DNA from: Lysobacter silvisoli
GTDB lineage: Bacteria > Pseudomonadota > Gammaproteobacteria > Xanthomonadales > Xanthomonadaceae
Direction: 5' to 3'
Assembly (NCBI RefSeq): GCF_003382365.1
Contig: NZ_QTSU01000001.1
Location: 1,550,001 to 1,614,000, forward strand
DNA length: 64,000 bases
Shown here: positions 15,916-25,846 of the stretch, in pieces
Numbering within the stretch: position 1 is the stretch's first letter
Layout of the letters: each line of letters begins with the position of its first letter
Notes under the pieces: model-generated
Seen by the model: the letters and a program-made list of their open reading frames with translations, nothing else
Databases searched by the model: none
What the model was told of the DNA's origin: nothing
Position numbers and translations under genes: made by a program

Positions 15916-17472
15916 TTACTTACACCCGTCCAGCTTCAACACCTGCCCCGGACGGATCGCATAGCGCGGCGCCTTCAAACCGTTGCGCTTGGCCAGCTGG
16001 CCGGTGTCGCACTGGAACTTCTGCGCGATCGAGGTCAGGGTTTCGCCGCGCTGCACGCGGTAGGTCTTGGGCTTGGCCTTTTCCTTGGGCTTGGGCGCTT
16101 CCGGGCGCACGGCCGGCGCCGGTTCCGCACCGGCGCCTTCGCCGGAGGCATCGTCGACCAGGGTCACCGGGCCGGTACGCACGATCGCGGTGGCCGGGTC
16201 GCTGAGCATCAGGGTGCGGGCCAGATCGGCGCGCGCGCCCTGCACGCAGTAGCGGTTGTACAGGCCGACGATCTTGGTGGTGGCGTTGAGGCTGGTGCCC
16301 GCCGGCAGATAGGCATCGGCCTGATAGCGCGGGTTGAGGTTGCGCAGCGCGCGCATGAAGCCGTCGCGGGTGCCGCCGTTGCCCAGGCAGATGGTGAGCT
16401 GGTAGATCGAGCTGGGCTGGCTCAGGCGCAGCATGGCCGGCTTGGGGTCGACCTTGGGGAAGCTCAGGCCGTATTCCTTGGGATGCAGGAACAGCCAGGC
16501 CGCGGCGATCACCATCGGCACGTAGTCGCGGGTTTCCGACGGGAACTGGTTGTAGACCGATTCGTTCCAGAAGTTGGCGCCGCCGCTGCTGTTAAACACG
16601 CGCTGGGCGCGGCCCTCGCCGCCGTTGTAGGCCGCCAGCGACATCTCGATGCTGTTGTTGAGCACCGCCAGGCGTTCGTTGAGGTATTCGGCGCTGGCCT
16701 GGGCCGAGGCGCGCGCGTCGTAGCGGGTGTCGAAGCCGGTGCCGTCGTCGCCCAGGCCGAAGCGCTTGCCGGTGGCGTACATGAACTGCATGGGGCCGGC
16801 GGCGCCGGCGCGCGAGGTCGAGTGCACGCGGCCGTTGGATTCCTTGGCCATGATGCCGAACAGCAGCGCCTCGGGCAGGCCCGCGCGCTCGTACTGCGGC
16901 CACATCATCTGGCGCAGGTACTGGTAGTTCTCGTGGCTCTGGATCAGCGAGCCGCGCATGTCGGTGAGCCAGCGGCGGATGCCGGCCTGCACCGCCGGGT
17001 TGTACTGCACCATCTTGACGAAGCGCTGGCCGTCGGCGTTGAGCAGGGCGGCGGCGCGCGCGGCCTGGGGCACGTCGGCGGCCAGCGAGGCCTCGGCGTC
17101 CAGCGGCACTTCGTCTTCGTCCTCGTCGCCGTCGCGAGTGCGCGCTTCGGCATCGGCGTTGGCCTTGAGCAGACGCTTGTACGCGGCCAGCAGGGTGCTC
17201 TGCTGGCAGCCTTTCTGCTTGGCGCAGGCGGCCAGCACGTCTTCCATGTCCTCCAGCGCGGCGTCGCTGAGCTTCTGCCCTTCCGGGTTGGCGTTGCGGA
17301 TCTGCACCAGCGCGGCGCGGTACTTGGCTTCGGCAGCCTGCATGCGCTGGTTCAACGCATCCACCGCGGCCTGGTCGCGCTTGGACAGCGCCGAGGCATC
17401 GAAGGACAGCGCGGCCAGGGCCAGCGCGACGGCGGGCGCGAGGGCGCCGGAAAAACGGACAAATGGGGGCAT
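15916..17472 (-). CDS. MltD-like membrane-bound lytic murein transglycosylase with LysM domain
   Basis: The 518-aa exported protein cleaves peptidoglycan glycan strands with formation of 1,6-anhydro ends. A signal peptide (1-29) is followed by a charged helical stretch with an acidic DGDEDEDE segment (about 114-121). The GH23 domain has catalytic E211 in IMAKESNGRV, then GAAGPMQFM (223-231) and LAAYNGGEGRAQRV. One C-terminal LysM domain (TYRVQRGETLTSIAQKF, about 470-514) binds peptidoglycan. A lipobox is not evident. The gene is divergent from the DUF853 ATPase gene, with 137 bp between them. Confidence 0.9.
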   Translation of the reverse strand: MPPFVRFSGALAPAVALALAALSFDASALSKRDQAAVDALNQRMQAAEAKYRAALVQIRNANPEGQKLSDAALEDMEDVLAACAKQKGCQQSTLLAAYKRLLKANADAEARTRDGDEDEDEVPLDAEASLAADVPQAARAAALLNADGQRFVKMVQYNPAVQAGIRRWLTDMRGSLIQSHENYQYLRQMMWPQYERAGLPEALLFGIMAKESNGRVHSTSRAGAAGPMQFMYATGKRFGLGDDGTGFDTRYDARASAQASAEYLNERLAVLNNSIEMSLAAYNGGEGRAQRVFNSSGGANFWNESVYNQFPSETRDYVPMVIAAAWLFLHPKEYGLSFPKVDPKPAMLRLSQPSSIYQLTICLGNGGTRDGFMRALRNLNPRYQADAYLPAGTSLNATTKIVGLYNRYCVQGARADLARTLMLSDPATAIVRTGPVTLVDDASGEGAGAEPAPAVRPEAPKPKEKAKPKTYRVQRGETLTSIAQKFQCDTGQLAKRNGLKAPRYAIRPGQVLKLDGCK

Positions 17473-17609
17473 GAGGACAAGAGCAGCGTAGGTCCGGGCA
17501 GGTTAGCCGCGGGGTCGGGATGGGGCAAGGAAGGCGAGCGAGGGTGGCCGGCGGCTGTCGCGGTAGCGCGCTGCCGCTAGAATCGTGCGACCCGAACTCG
17601 GACCCCGCC

Positions 17610-19136
17610 ATGGACCCCACGCAGAACGCCATCCTTCTGGGCAAGGCCGTCACCACGCCGCAAAGCGGCCCGGTTTACCTGCAGGCCAAGCTGGGCAACC
17701 GCCACGGCTTGGTCGCCGGCGCCACCGGCACCGGCAAGACGGTGACCCTGATGACCCTGGCCGAGGGCTTTTCGCGCCTGGGCGTGCCGGTGTTCCTGGC
17801 CGATGTGAAGGGCGACGTGGCCGGCCTGGCCGTGGCCGGCGCCCTGAACGACAAGCTGCAGGCGCGCGTGACCGAGATCGGCCTGAGCGACTACGCGCCC
17901 GAAGCCAGCCCGACCGTGTTCTGGGACCTGTTCGGCAAGCTCGGCCACCCGGTGCGCACCACCGTCAGCGAAATGGGCCCGACCCTGCTGGCGCGCATCC
18001 TGGAACTCAACGACACCCAGTCCGGCGTGCTCGACATCGTGTTCAAGCTGGCCGACGACCGCGGCCTGCTGCTGCTGGACCTCAAGGACCTGCGCGCGCT
18101 GCTGGCGCTGGTGGCCGAGGAACGCAAGGACATCTCCACCTCCTACGGCCTGGTCAGCGCGCAGTCGATCGGCGCGATCCAGCGCTCGCTGCTGCGCCTG
18201 GAGCAGGACGGCGGCGAGATGTTCTTCGGCGAACCGGCGCTGGAGTTGGCCGATCTGATGCGCACCGCGCCCAACGGCCGCGGCGTGATCAACATCCTGG
18301 CCTCGGACCAGCTGATCCTGAAGCCGCGCCTGTATTCGAGCTTCCTGCTGTGGCTGCTGTCGGAGCTGTTCGAGACCCTGCCCGAGGTCGGCGACCTGGA
18401 CAAGCCCAAGCTGGTGTTCGTGTTCGACGAGGCGCACCTGCTGTTCGACGACGCGCCGCCGGCGCTGCAGCAGCGGGTGGAACAGGTGGTGCGCATCATC
18501 CGTTCCAAGGGCGTGGGCGTGTACTTCTGCTCGCAGTTCCCCGACGACGTGCCCGACGACATCCTCGGCCAGCTCGGCAACCGCGTGCAGCACGCCTTGC
18601 GCGCGTTCACCCCGCGCGATCAGAAGGCGGTCAAGACCGCGGCCGAGACCTTCGTGCCCAACCCCGGCCTGAACGTGGCCGAGGCGATCTCCAAGCTGGG
18701 CACCGGCGAGGCGCTGGTATCGACGCTTCAGGACAAGGGCGTGCCGATGCCGGTCGAGCGCACCCTGATCGCGCCGCCGCGCTGCCGCATGGGCGCGATC
18801 ACCGAGGCCGAACGCAACCAGGTGCGCGCCGGCAGCCCGGTGGGCCATAAGTACGACAGCGCGGTGGACCGCGAGTCGGCTTCGGAAATGCTGGCCAAGC
18901 GCGCCGAGGCCGCGGCCACCCAGGCCGAGGCGCCGCCGGCCAAGACCCGCGAGCAGGACGACGCCGAGGAAGGCGGTTTCGGCCAGGCGGTCAAGGACGC
19001 GGTGTTCGGCACCAAGCGCCGCCAGGGCATGGTCGAAACCATGGCCAAGCAGACCGCGCGCACCGTGGGCAACCAGATCGGCCGGCAGATCCTGCGCGGC
19101 CTGCTGGGCGGCATCTTCGGCGGCGCCAAGCGCTAA
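17610..19136 (+). CDS. HerA-like/DUF853 ATPase
   Basis: The 508-aa P-loop protein belongs to the DUF853 (YjgR) branch of HerA/FtsK-like ATPases. Walker A is GATGTGKT (37-44), Walker B is LVFVFDEAHLL, and the family blocks VFLADVKGDVAGLA and SKGVGVYFCSQFPDDVPDD are present. The C-terminus is hydrophilic and ends in a Gly-rich QILRGLLGGIFGG. Function is uncharacterised; DNA or protein translocation is suggested by the fold only. The ATG at 17610 begins the conserved MDPTQNAILLGKA block. Confidence 0.88.
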   Translation: MDPTQNAILLGKAVTTPQSGPVYLQAKLGNRHGLVAGATGTGKTVTLMTLAEGFSRLGVPVFLADVKGDVAGLAVAGALNDKLQARVTEIGLSDYAPEASPTVFWDLFGKLGHPVRTTVSEMGPTLLARILELNDTQSGVLDIVFKLADDRGLLLLDLKDLRALLALVAEERKDISTSYGLVSAQSIGAIQRSLLRLEQDGGEMFFGEPALELADLMRTAPNGRGVINILASDQLILKPRLYSSFLLWLLSELFETLPEVGDLDKPKLVFVFDEAHLLFDDAPPALQQRVEQVVRIIRSKGVGVYFCSQFPDDVPDDILGQLGNRVQHALRAFTPRDQKAVKTAAETFVPNPGLNVAEAISKLGTGEALVSTLQDKGVPMPVERTLIAPPRCRMGAITEAERNQVRAGSPVGHKYDSAVDRESASEMLAKRAEAAATQAEAPPAKTREQDDAEEGGFGQAVKDAVFGTKRRQGMVETMAKQTARTVGNQIGRQILRGLLGGIFGGAKR

Positions 19137-19255
19137 CTGTGACCCAGGCCCGCTTGCGCGCCGCTCCGCCGGCGCGGCGGGCCGTTCCGTGCATTCCGTC
19201 TTGGCCGATCCGAATCCATACTCGGCCCTCCCTTTCAGCGTAGGAGCCTGACCGC

Positions 19256-19747
19256 ATGAACTCGAAGTCGCTCGTGCTCGCCAGCCTGGTCCTGACCGCC
19301 GCGATCGCCGGCTGCAAGCCCAATCCGCCGGCCGAACCGGCCGCCGAAGCGCCCAAGGCCGACGCCGCGATCGCCGCCGCGCCGGAACCCGCGCCGGCAC
19401 CGGTCGCCCCCGCGCTGGACGCCAAGGCCTTCGCCGGCACCTTCAGCGGCACCCTGCCCTGCGCCGACTGCCCGGGCATCGACACCCGCGTGGAGCTCAA
19501 GGCCGACGGCACCTACGCCATCGAAGAGACCTACCAGGAGCGCAAGGACGGCAACAGCAAGAGCGACGGCACCTGGACCGCCGAGGAAGCCGGCCAGCGC
19601 GTGCGCCTGGACCCGAACAGCAAGAGCGAGGACGATCGCCTGTACCAGGTGGTGTCGGCCGACGAAATCCGCGCCCTGGACAAGGAAGGCAAGGCCATCG
19701 ACAGCCAGGCCAACCTCAGTCTGAAGCGCCAGCCCGCGGCGCAGTAA
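19256..19747 (+). CDS. NlpE-like outer-membrane lipoprotein
   Basis: The 163-aa product carries a lipoprotein signal (IAGC, C19) and an Ala/Pro-rich linker. An NlpE N-terminal-type domain follows: AFAGTFSGTLPCADCPGIDTR with the CxxC pair, then VELKADGTYAIEETYQERKDG. E. coli NlpE senses surface contact and lipoprotein or copper stress through Cpx. This protein is shorter and lacks the second domain, so only the envelope-stress or copper association is suggested. It ends 6 nt before the greB ATG, so the two may be co-transcribed. Confidence 0.8.
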   Translation: MNSKSLVLASLVLTAAIAGCKPNPPAEPAAEAPKADAAIAAAPEPAPAPVAPALDAKAFAGTFSGTLPCADCPGIDTRVELKADGTYAIEETYQERKDGNSKSDGTWTAEEAGQRVRLDPNSKSEDDRLYQVVSADEIRALDKEGKAIDSQANLSLKRQPAAQ

Positions 19748-19753
19748 CGCCGC

Positions 19754-20257
19754 ATGGGCCGATGGCGACCTCCCGCGGAGCAAAGCACCGCGCTGATCAC
19801 GCGGGAGGGCCTGGACCGGCTCAAGCAGGAACTGGACGAGCTGTGGCGCGTGCGCCGTCCTGAAGTGGTGAAAGCCCTGGCCGCCGCGGCGGCCGAGGGC
19901 GACCGCTCGGAAAACGCCGAGTACACCTATCGCAAAAAGCAGCTGGGCGAGATCGACCGGCGCGTGCGCTATCTGAGCAAACGCGTGCCGGCATTGCGCG
20001 TGGTCGATACCGCGCCTTCGGACCCGCAGGCGGTCTACTTCGGCGCCTGGGTCGAAGTGGAGAACGTGGCCAGCGGCGAGTTGCAGCGCTACCGCATCGT
20101 CGGCCCGGACGAGACCGACGCCAAGCTGGGCCATATCAGCATCGATTCGCCGCTGGCGCGGGCGATGCTGAAGAAGCGCCTGGACGACGAGTTCGAGGCG
20201 CAGCTGCCGGCGGGGCCGATGCGGTACGCGATCGTCGAAGTGACGTACGACGTCTGA
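19754..20257 (+). CDS. greB: transcription elongation factor GreB
   Basis: The 167-aa protein has the Gre layout. An N-terminal coiled coil ([30 protein letters not shown], then [30 protein letters not shown]) carries the acidic D-R-S-E-N-A-E tip that enters the RNA polymerase secondary channel to stimulate transcript cleavage. The C-terminal FKBP-like domain begins near [10 protein letters not shown]. The RRVRYLSKR block and [16 protein letters not shown] start are typical of GreB rather than GreA. Confidence 0.93.
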   Translation: MGRWRPPAEQSTALITREGLDRLKQELDELWRVRRPEVVKALAAAAAEGDRSENAEYTYRKKQLGEIDRRVRYLSKRVPALRVVDTAPSDPQAVYFGAWVEVENVASGELQRYRIVGPDETDAKLGHISIDSPLARAMLKKRLDDEFEAQLPAGPMRYAIVEVTYDV

Positions 20258-20282
20258 GGCGCGCCTGGGCTAGGCTGCACGC

Positions 20283-20759
20283 ATGCCCGCACCCGACTGC
20301 CTGGTCCGCCGCGCACGCACCGAGGACGCAGCGCCGATCTCCGCCCTGCTGAGCGCATCGACCCGGCGCTGGATCGCGCCCGATTGCGACGCCGACGGTG
20401 CGCGCACCCTGCTCGATTCGATGAGCGTGGAGGCCACCGCGCAGCGGCTGGCCGGCGGTTATCGCTATTTCCTGGCGTTCGCCGCCGACGGCTCGACCTT
20501 GCTGGGCGTGGCCGCGATCCGCGAGCCGCAGCATCTCTATCACCTGTTCGTGGCCGACGAGGCGCAAGGCCGCGGCCTGTCGCTTGCGCTGTGGGAGGCT
20601 GTGCGCGCGGACGTGTATGCCGCGCTCGGCGCCGTGGAAATCACCGTCAACGCCTCGCGCCGCGCGGTGCCGGTGTACCGGCACCTGGGCTTCGTCGCCG
20701 ACGGTCCCGAGCGCGCCGAGAACGGCATTCCGTTCACGCCGATGTGCTGGCGGTCTTGA
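20283..20759 (+). CDS. GNAT-family N-acetyltransferase
   Basis: The 158-aa protein has the GNAT fold: LVRRARTEDAAPISALL at the N-terminus, LYHLFVADEAQGRGLSLALWE with the acetyl-CoA pyrophosphate-binding Q-x-x-G-x-G/S-like loop (QGRGLS), and the C-terminal AVPVYRHLGFVADG. Substrate unknown. It lies 25 nt after greB on the same strand and before a repeat cluster. Confidence 0.87.
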   Translation: MPAPDCLVRRARTEDAAPISALLSASTRRWIAPDCDADGARTLLDSMSVEATAQRLAGGYRYFLAFAADGSTLLGVAAIREPQHLYHLFVADEAQGRGLSLALWEAVRADVYAALGAVEITVNASRRAVPVYRHLGFVADGPERAENGIPFTPMCWRS

Positions 20760-20802
20760 AGCATTCTGGTCGTGGCCGTTTAGACGTGACGCCTTCTTTG
20801 CG

Positions 20803-21200
20803 CGTCATTCCAGCGGACGCGGGCTCGGCTCCACTTCGGCGAAGCCGAACATCCGGGTCTCCATCCAGGCATGACGCTAAAGTCTCTGGATCCCCGCCTT
20901 CGCGGGGATGACGAATCGGGGGCAACCTCGAATGCTGCCTTTGCCCGTCATTCCCGCGAACGCGGGAATCCAGGGCTCCATCCAGGCATGGCTCCAAAGT
21001 TTCTGGATCCCCGCCTTCGCGGAGATGACGAATCGGGGTCATTCCCGCGAACGCGGGAATCCAGGGCTCCATCCAGGCATGGCTCCAAAGTTCCTGGATC
21101 CCCGTCTACGCGGGGATGACGAATCCGGGTCAACCTCGAATGCTGCCTTTGCCCGTCATTCCCGCGAACGCGGGAATCCAGGGCTCCATCCAGGCATGAC
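20803..21200. repeat. cluster of four MITE-like elements with 28-bp inverted ends
   Basis: Three near-complete elements (20803-20913 divergent, 20946-21030, 21038-21121) and a left half (21154 to about 21200) share one structure. The left end is CGTCATTCCCGCGAACGCGG..., followed by the spacer GGGCTCCATCCAGGCATG. The right end (CTGGATCCCCGC...CGCGGGGATGACG) is an almost exact inversion of the left. A spacer with GCAACCTCGAATGCTGCCTTTGC-like sequence also recurs (after copies 1 and 3). Ends and lengths look like a non-autonomous palindromic element. The cluster fills the GNAT-21208 gap; 20760-20802 has nothing else. Confidence 0.85.
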
Positions 21201-21207
21201 GCTGACC

Positions 21208-21873
21208 TCAACCGTTATTCGCATCCGCATCCAGCATCGCATCCGGGCTCGGCGTGTCGTCGATCCATACCGGCGCCGCCTTGCTCGCCAGCTTGCGCTC
21301 GGGGCCGTAACGGTAGGCCTCGTCGCCCTGACCGCTGTCGTTGACGTAGCCGCGCTGGACGATGCGCGCGCCGGTCAGCAGGTTCCAGCTGAACTTTAGG
21401 CTGTCGTGGCTGTTGGTGCGGCTGTAACGCTCCGCGTCCAGGCCGATCAGGCGAAAGCGTTTGACCGCCGGGTCGTAGCGGTAACGGTAAGTGCTGGCGG
21501 TGGCCGTGGTGCCGCCGGTCAGATCGCCGACGATGAGCACGCCCTTCTTGAAGGACAGCGAGGCCGAGCCCAGGGGGGCGACCTCCAGTTCGGCCTCGCC
21601 GGCCGGCGAATAGCCCCAATCCAGCTCGTCCTTGTAGCCCAGCATGATCTTCAACAGGCGCTTCTCGTCGGTGCCGCCGACGTAGGCGGTATCGCCGATG
21701 CCGTCGCCGTTGAAGTCGCCGTCCAGCCGCACCTCCAACTGCGAGTCGTCGGGCAGGTAATCGCGCAACATGCCGTCGGTCATCGGCTCCAGCTTCGGCT
21801 CCTGCGCCCACGCCACGCCCGCGAACGCCAGCGCCACGCCGATACCCGCCCACTTGATCCTGCCCTGCTTCAT
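21208..21873 (-). CDS. secreted protein with one FG-GAP-like calcium-loop motif, unknown
   Basis: The 221-aa exported protein has a signal peptide ending at AWAQ (about residue 23). The mature part has one D-x-N-x-D-G loop, DGDFNGDGIGDTAYVG (about 51-66), as in FG-GAP/VCBS calcium-binding repeats. Beta-rich sequence follows (LKIMLGYKDELDWGY, GVLIVGDLTGGTTATAS, YRYRYDPAVKRFRLIGLD), resembling exported proteins that compute magnitude-like beta domains. Not assigned to a family. Its stop is next to the last repeat element. Confidence 0.75.
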   Translation of the reverse strand: MKQGRIKWAGIGVALAFAGVAWAQEPKLEPMTDGMLRDYLPDDSQLEVRLDGDFNGDGIGDTAYVGGTDEKRLLKIMLGYKDELDWGYSPAGEAELEVAPLGSASLSFKKGVLIVGDLTGGTTATASTYRYRYDPAVKRFRLIGLDAERYSRTNSHDSLKFSWNLLTGARIVQRGYVNDSGQGDEAYRYGPERKLASKAAPVWIDDTPSPDAMLDADANNG

Positions 21874-22023
21874 CGTCCGTCCCCTGTGCCGGTCCCTGGC
21901 GCGATCCTACCCCCGCGCCGCTTCCGGAGTTGACGTCAAAGCGCCGCCTGACAGGCCAGGCTCGGGATGACCGGCAAGGCGCGGGCCGCCTAAGATGGCC
22001 ACGAGGCGACCACCGAGACCGCA

Positions 22024-23259
22024 ATGGAATTCGACCCCCACTGGCGCGGCCTGCTCAGCGCGATCGCGCTGGGCCTGTTGATCGGCGTGGTGCGCGAGCG
22101 TGCGCACACGGGCGACCGCACGGCGGTGGCCGGCGTGCGCACGCATGCGGTGGTCGCGATCGCGGCCGCGGTCGCGGCGCTGCTGGGCCCGGCGGTGCTG
22201 GTGGCGCTGCTGGTCGTGGTCGGCGCGCTGGCGCTGGCCAGCTATGTCTTCACCCGCCACGACGACCCCGGCCTGACCGGCGAAGTCGCGCTGCCGGCGA
22301 CCGCGCTGCTGGCCGCCTACGCGCAACGCGAGCCGGCCGTGGCGGCGGGTCTGGGCGTGCTCGTCGCCGGCCTGCTGTTCGCCAAGCAGCCGCTGCAGGC
22401 GTTCGCGCGCCGGGTGGTGTCCGAGCGCGAGCTGCAGGACGCGTTGCTGCTGGCCGCGGCGGCGCTGATCGTGCTGCCGCTGCTGCCCGACGCGGCCGTG
22501 GATCCCTGGGGCGTGCTGGTGCCGTCGGCGCTGTGGAAGCTGGTGGTGCTGGTCATGGCGGTGGGCATGCTCGGCCACATCGCCCTGCGCAGCGTCGGCG
22601 CGCGCTGGGGCCTGCCGGTGGCAGGCTTCTTCTCCGGTTTCGCGTCCTCCACCGCGGCCGTGGCCGGCTTCGGCGAACGCAGCCGCAGCGAACCGGCCCT
22701 GGCCGGCGCAGCGGCCGCGGCGGCGCTGTTGGCCAACCTGGCTTCGCTGGCGCTGTTCGCCGGCGTGATCGGCACCGCCGCACCCGCCCTGCTGCAAGCC
22801 TGCGCCCTGCCCCTGGCGGCCGCGGCGGCGGTGCTGGTCGCGACTGCGGCGGTGGGCCTGCGCCGCGGCGCAGGCACCGCGGCGCTGCCCAAAGCGCCGG
22901 CCGCGCGCGCGTTCCGTCTCAGCCACGCCCTGCTGCTGGCGGCGGTGATCGCCGCGGTGCTGTTGCTGTCGGCGTGGATGCGCCACCTGTTCGGCGATGC
23001 CGGCGCCCTGGTCACGGCGATACTGGTGGCCCTGGCCGAACTGCACGCAGCCGCGGCCAGCGTGGCCCAGCTCACCCAAGCCGGCGACCTGAGCCTGGAG
23101 CATGCGCGCTGGGGCGTGGTCGGCCTGCTCGCGGCCAGCGCCGCGGCCAAGACCGTGCTGGCCTTCGCCAGCGGCCAGCGACGCTACGCGGTGCACGTGG
23201 CCGCGGGTCTGGTCGGCATGGCCGCCGCCTGCGCGGCGGCGACCCTGATGTCGGGCTGA
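22024..23259 (+). CDS. MgtC/SapB-DUF4010 family membrane protein
   Basis: The 411-aa polytopic protein has at least ten hydrophobic helices. The N-terminal LLSAIALGLLIGVVRER and VAGVRTHAVVAIAAAVAALLG are the MgtC/SapB motif; the second half, with GLPVAGFFSGFASSTAAVAGFGERSR, is DUF4010. Members are inner-membrane proteins of unknown transport or regulatory function, sometimes linked to magnesium limitation. It is convergent with rimO (9 nt between stops). Confidence 0.85.
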   Translation: MEFDPHWRGLLSAIALGLLIGVVRERAHTGDRTAVAGVRTHAVVAIAAAVAALLGPAVLVALLVVVGALALASYVFTRHDDPGLTGEVALPATALLAAYAQREPAVAAGLGVLVAGLLFAKQPLQAFARRVVSERELQDALLLAAAALIVLPLLPDAAVDPWGVLVPSALWKLVVLVMAVGMLGHIALRSVGARWGLPVAGFFSGFASSTAAVAGFGERSRSEPALAGAAAAAALLANLASLALFAGVIGTAAPALLQACALPLAAAAAVLVATAAVGLRRGAGTAALPKAPAARAFRLSHALLLAAVIAAVLLLSAWMRHLFGDAGALVTAILVALAELHAAAASVAQLTQAGDLSLEHARWGVVGLLAASAAAKTVLAFASGQRRYAVHVAAGLVGMAAACAAATLMSG

Positions 23260-23268
23260 GGCGCGGCC

Positions 23269-24642
23269 TCAGTCCTCGAACTCGACCTCGCCGTAGAGGT
23301 CATGCTCGTCGCTGCCCATGATGCGCACGTCGACGAACTCACCGGGCTTGAGGCCGGCTTCGAAACCGTTCTGGATCTGCACCAGGCCGTCGATCTCCGG
23401 CGCGTCGCCCATCGAACGCGCCAGCGCCAGTTCGCCGTCCATCGCATCGACGATGCAGCGCTGCAGGCTGCCGATCTTGGCCTCGAGCTTGGCCGCGGAG
23501 ATGTCGGCCTGGCGCTCCATGAAGCGCGCCAGGCGTTCCTGCTTGACCGCTTCGGGCAGCGCGTCGGGCAGCGCATTGGCCGCCGCGCCGTCCACCGGCG
23601 AATAGGCGAACGCGCCCACGCGGTCCAGTTGGGCCTCGTCCAGGAAGTCCAGCAGCTCCTCGAACTCGGCCTCGGTCTCGCCCGGGAAGCCGACGATGAA
23701 GGTGCTGCGGATGGTGATGTCCGGGGCGATGCCACGCCAGCGCTGGATCCGCTCCAGGGTCTTGTCGACCGCGCCGGGGCGCTTCATCAGCTTGAGCACG
23801 CGCGGGCTGGCGTGCTGGAACGGAATGTCCAGGTACGGCAGCAGCACCGGCATGCCGTTGGCGCCGGTCTGCGCCATCAGCGGAATGATCTCGTCCACGT
23901 GCGGGTACGGGTAGACGTAGTGCAGGCGCGTCCACAGGCCGAGCTCGCCCAGGCCCTCGCACAAGGCCTTCATCCGGGTCTGGTATTCGCGGCCGCGCCA
24001 TTCGCGCGCGGCGTACTTCACGTCCACGCCGTAGGCGGAGGTGTCCTGCGAGATCACCAGCAGTTCCTTGACCCCGCCCATGGCCAGCTTCTCGGCCTCG
24101 CGCAGCACCTGGTCCACCGGGCGCGAGACCAGGTCGCCGCGCATGGAGGGAATGATGCAGAAGCTGCAGCGGTGATTGCAGCCCTCGGAAATCTTCAGGT
24201 AGGCGTAATGCTTGGGCGTGAGCTTGACGCCGATGTCGCCGCTCTCCTCGAACGCGCGCCGCGGCACCAGGTCCACGAACGGATCGTGCTTGGGCGGCAG
24301 CGCGGCATGCACCGCGGTCATCACGCTGGCGTAGTCCTGCGGGCCGCTGATCGACAGCACGTCGGGGTGGGTTTCGCGGATCAGTTCCGAACGCTTGCCC
24401 AGGCAGCCGGTGACGATGACCTTGCCGTTCTCGGCCATGGCCTCGCCGATCGCGTCCAGCGATTCGGTCACCGCCGAATCGATGAAGCCGCAGGTGTTGA
24501 CCACCACCACGTCGGCGGCGTCGTAGCTCTGGACGATGTCGTAGCCCTCCACGCGCAGCTGGGTGAGGATGCGTTCGGAATCGACCAGGGCCTTGGGGCA
24601 GCCGAGGCTGACGAAACCGACTTTGGGATTGGCTAGGGACAT
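23269..24642 (-). CDS. rimO: ribosomal protein S12 methylthiotransferase
   Basis: This 457-aa radical-SAM enzyme methylthiolates an aspartate of ribosomal protein S12. The N-terminal UPF0004 domain begins [17 protein letters not shown] with its iron-sulfur cysteines (VNTCGF, VTGCLG). The radical-SAM motif is CNHRCSFC in [19 protein letters not shown], and a C-terminal TRAM domain ends [20 protein letters not shown] distinguishes RimO from the tRNA enzyme MiaB (GCQMNEYDS). The ATG at 24642 is chosen because conserved sequence begins there; the frame is open 12 codons upstream. It is divergent from the dienelactone hydrolase gene. Confidence 0.96.
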   Translation of the reverse strand: MSLANPKVGFVSLGCPKALVDSERILTQLRVEGYDIVQSYDAADVVVVNTCGFIDSAVTESLDAIGEAMAENGKVIVTGCLGKRSELIRETHPDVLSISGPQDYASVMTAVHAALPPKHDPFVDLVPRRAFEESGDIGVKLTPKHYAYLKISEGCNHRCSFCIIPSMRGDLVSRPVDQVLREAEKLAMGGVKELLVISQDTSAYGVDVKYAAREWRGREYQTRMKALCEGLGELGLWTRLHYVYPYPHVDEIIPLMAQTGANGMPVLLPYLDIPFQHASPRVLKLMKRPGAVDKTLERIQRWRGIAPDITIRSTFIVGFPGETEAEFEELLDFLDEAQLDRVGAFAYSPVDGAAANALPDALPEAVKQERLARFMERQADISAAKLEAKIGSLQRCIVDAMDGELALARSMGDAPEIDGLVQIQNGFEAGLKPGEFVDVRIMGSDEHDLYGEVEFED

Positions 24643-24776
24643 GCGGTGGCGGAACCTGGCTGGACGTGCGGCGCGCACGGGCGCGACGCCACGTTGGCGG
24701 TCTGGAGGGGCGACGGGGCCGCGAATTATAGCCCCCGCGCTAAACTGACGGACCGCGCAGCTGAACGGAGGCCGCC

Positions 24777-25439
24777 ATGGGCCAGTGGATCGATCTGGAC
24801 ACCCCGCACGGGCCGCTGCAGGCCTGGCGCGCCGAGCCCGCCGGGCCCGCCCGCGGCGGCCTGGTGGTGCTGCAGGAGATCTTCGGCGTCAACGCCCACA
24901 TCCGCAGCGTGGCCGAACGCTTCGCGGCTGCCGGCTACCTGGCCCTGGCGCCGGATCTGTTCGCGCCGGTGCAGCCGCATATCGAGCTGGGCTACACCCC
25001 GGACGACGCCGCCCGCGGCACCGGGTTGCGCACCGCCGTGGGCTTCGACCGCGCGGTGGACATCGCCGGCGCCGCCGCGCACGCGCTGCAGATCGAAGGC
25101 CTGCGCACCGGCGCGGTCGGCTACTGCTGGGGCGGCAGCCTGGCCTTCCTGTGCAACACCCGTCACGGCCTGCCCGCGGTGAGCTACTACGGCGCGCGCA
25201 CCCTGCCCTACCTGGGCGAGCCGCCGCGCGCGCCCATGCTGTTCCACTTCGGCGAACGCGACGCCAGCATCCCGCCGGAGGCCATCGACGCCCACCGCGC
25301 CGCGCTGCCGCACGCGCCGATCTACCTGTACAACGCCGGCCACGGCTTCAACTGCGATCTGCGCGCGGACTACCACGCCGACAGCGCCGAACTGGCCTGG
25401 CGCCGCACTCTGGACTTCTTCGCGGACGCACTGAAATGA
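24777..25439 (+). CDS. dienelactone hydrolase family protein
   Basis: The 220-aa alpha/beta hydrolase has the dienelactone hydrolase triad: C117 in GYCWGG, D162 in GERDASIP and H189 in GHGFNCD. E34 in QEIFG, which holds the cysteine in its resting state, is also present. Family members open lactone or ester bonds; the substrate here is unknown. Its stop overlaps the start of the HIT gene (ATGA at 25436-25439), making it first gene of a coupled set HIT-pxpB-pxpC. Confidence 0.93.
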   Translation: MGQWIDLDTPHGPLQAWRAEPAGPARGGLVVLQEIFGVNAHIRSVAERFAAAGYLALAPDLFAPVQPHIELGYTPDDAARGTGLRTAVGFDRAVDIAGAAAHALQIEGLRTGAVGYCWGGSLAFLCNTRHGLPAVSYYGARTLPYLGEPPRAPMLFHFGERDASIPPEAIDAHRAALPHAPIYLYNAGHGFNCDLRADYHADSAELAWRRTLDFFADALK

Positions 25440-25846
25440 ACGCCTGGCACCTGCACCCGCAACTGGCGGACGACACCCACCCCGTCGCCCACTTCGGCCT
25501 GTGCGAACTGCGGCTGATGGACGACGCCAACCACCCGTGGCTGATCCTGGTGCCGCGGGTCGAGGACGCGGTGGAGCTGATCGACCTGAGCGAGGCCCAG
25601 CAGCAGGAACTCATGCGCGAAATCGGCACGGCCAGCCGCGCCCTGCAGCGCGCGTTCTCGCCGCACAAGCTCAACGTGGCCGCGCTGGGCAATCTGGTGC
25701 CGCAGCTGCACGTGCACGTGATCGCGCGCTTCCGCGAAGACATCGCCTGGCCGCGCCCGGTCTGGGGCATGGCCACCGCCCAGCCCTATTCGCCCGAAGC
25801 GCTGGTGCACCGTATCCAGGCGCTGCAGGACGCGCTGAAGGCGTGA
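25436..25846 (+). CDS. HIT-domain nucleotide-binding protein
   Basis: The 136-aa protein of the histidine-triad family has the active-site strand VPQLHVHVIARF (H92, H94). PWLILVPRVEDAVELIDL and KLNVAALGNLVPQ are family blocks of the proteobacterial diadenosine-polyphosphate-hydrolase-like subgroup. The third triad position is not a histidine, as is usual in that subgroup. Both ends overlap neighbours (ATGA with the hydrolase, GTGA with pxpB), so it is translationally coupled. Confidence 0.9.
   Translation: MNAWHLHPQLADDTHPVAHFGLCELRLMDDANHPWLILVPRVEDAVELIDLSEAQQQELMREIGTASRALQRAFSPHKLNVAALGNLVPQLHVHVIARFREDIAWPRPVWGMATAQPYSPEALVHRIQALQDALKA

Noticed and set aside
20803-21200. Possible CRISPR array or coding repeat
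   Set aside because: Copies have inverted ends and near-identical interiors instead of unique spacers; frames across them encode only repeat translations (for example DPRLRGDDE).
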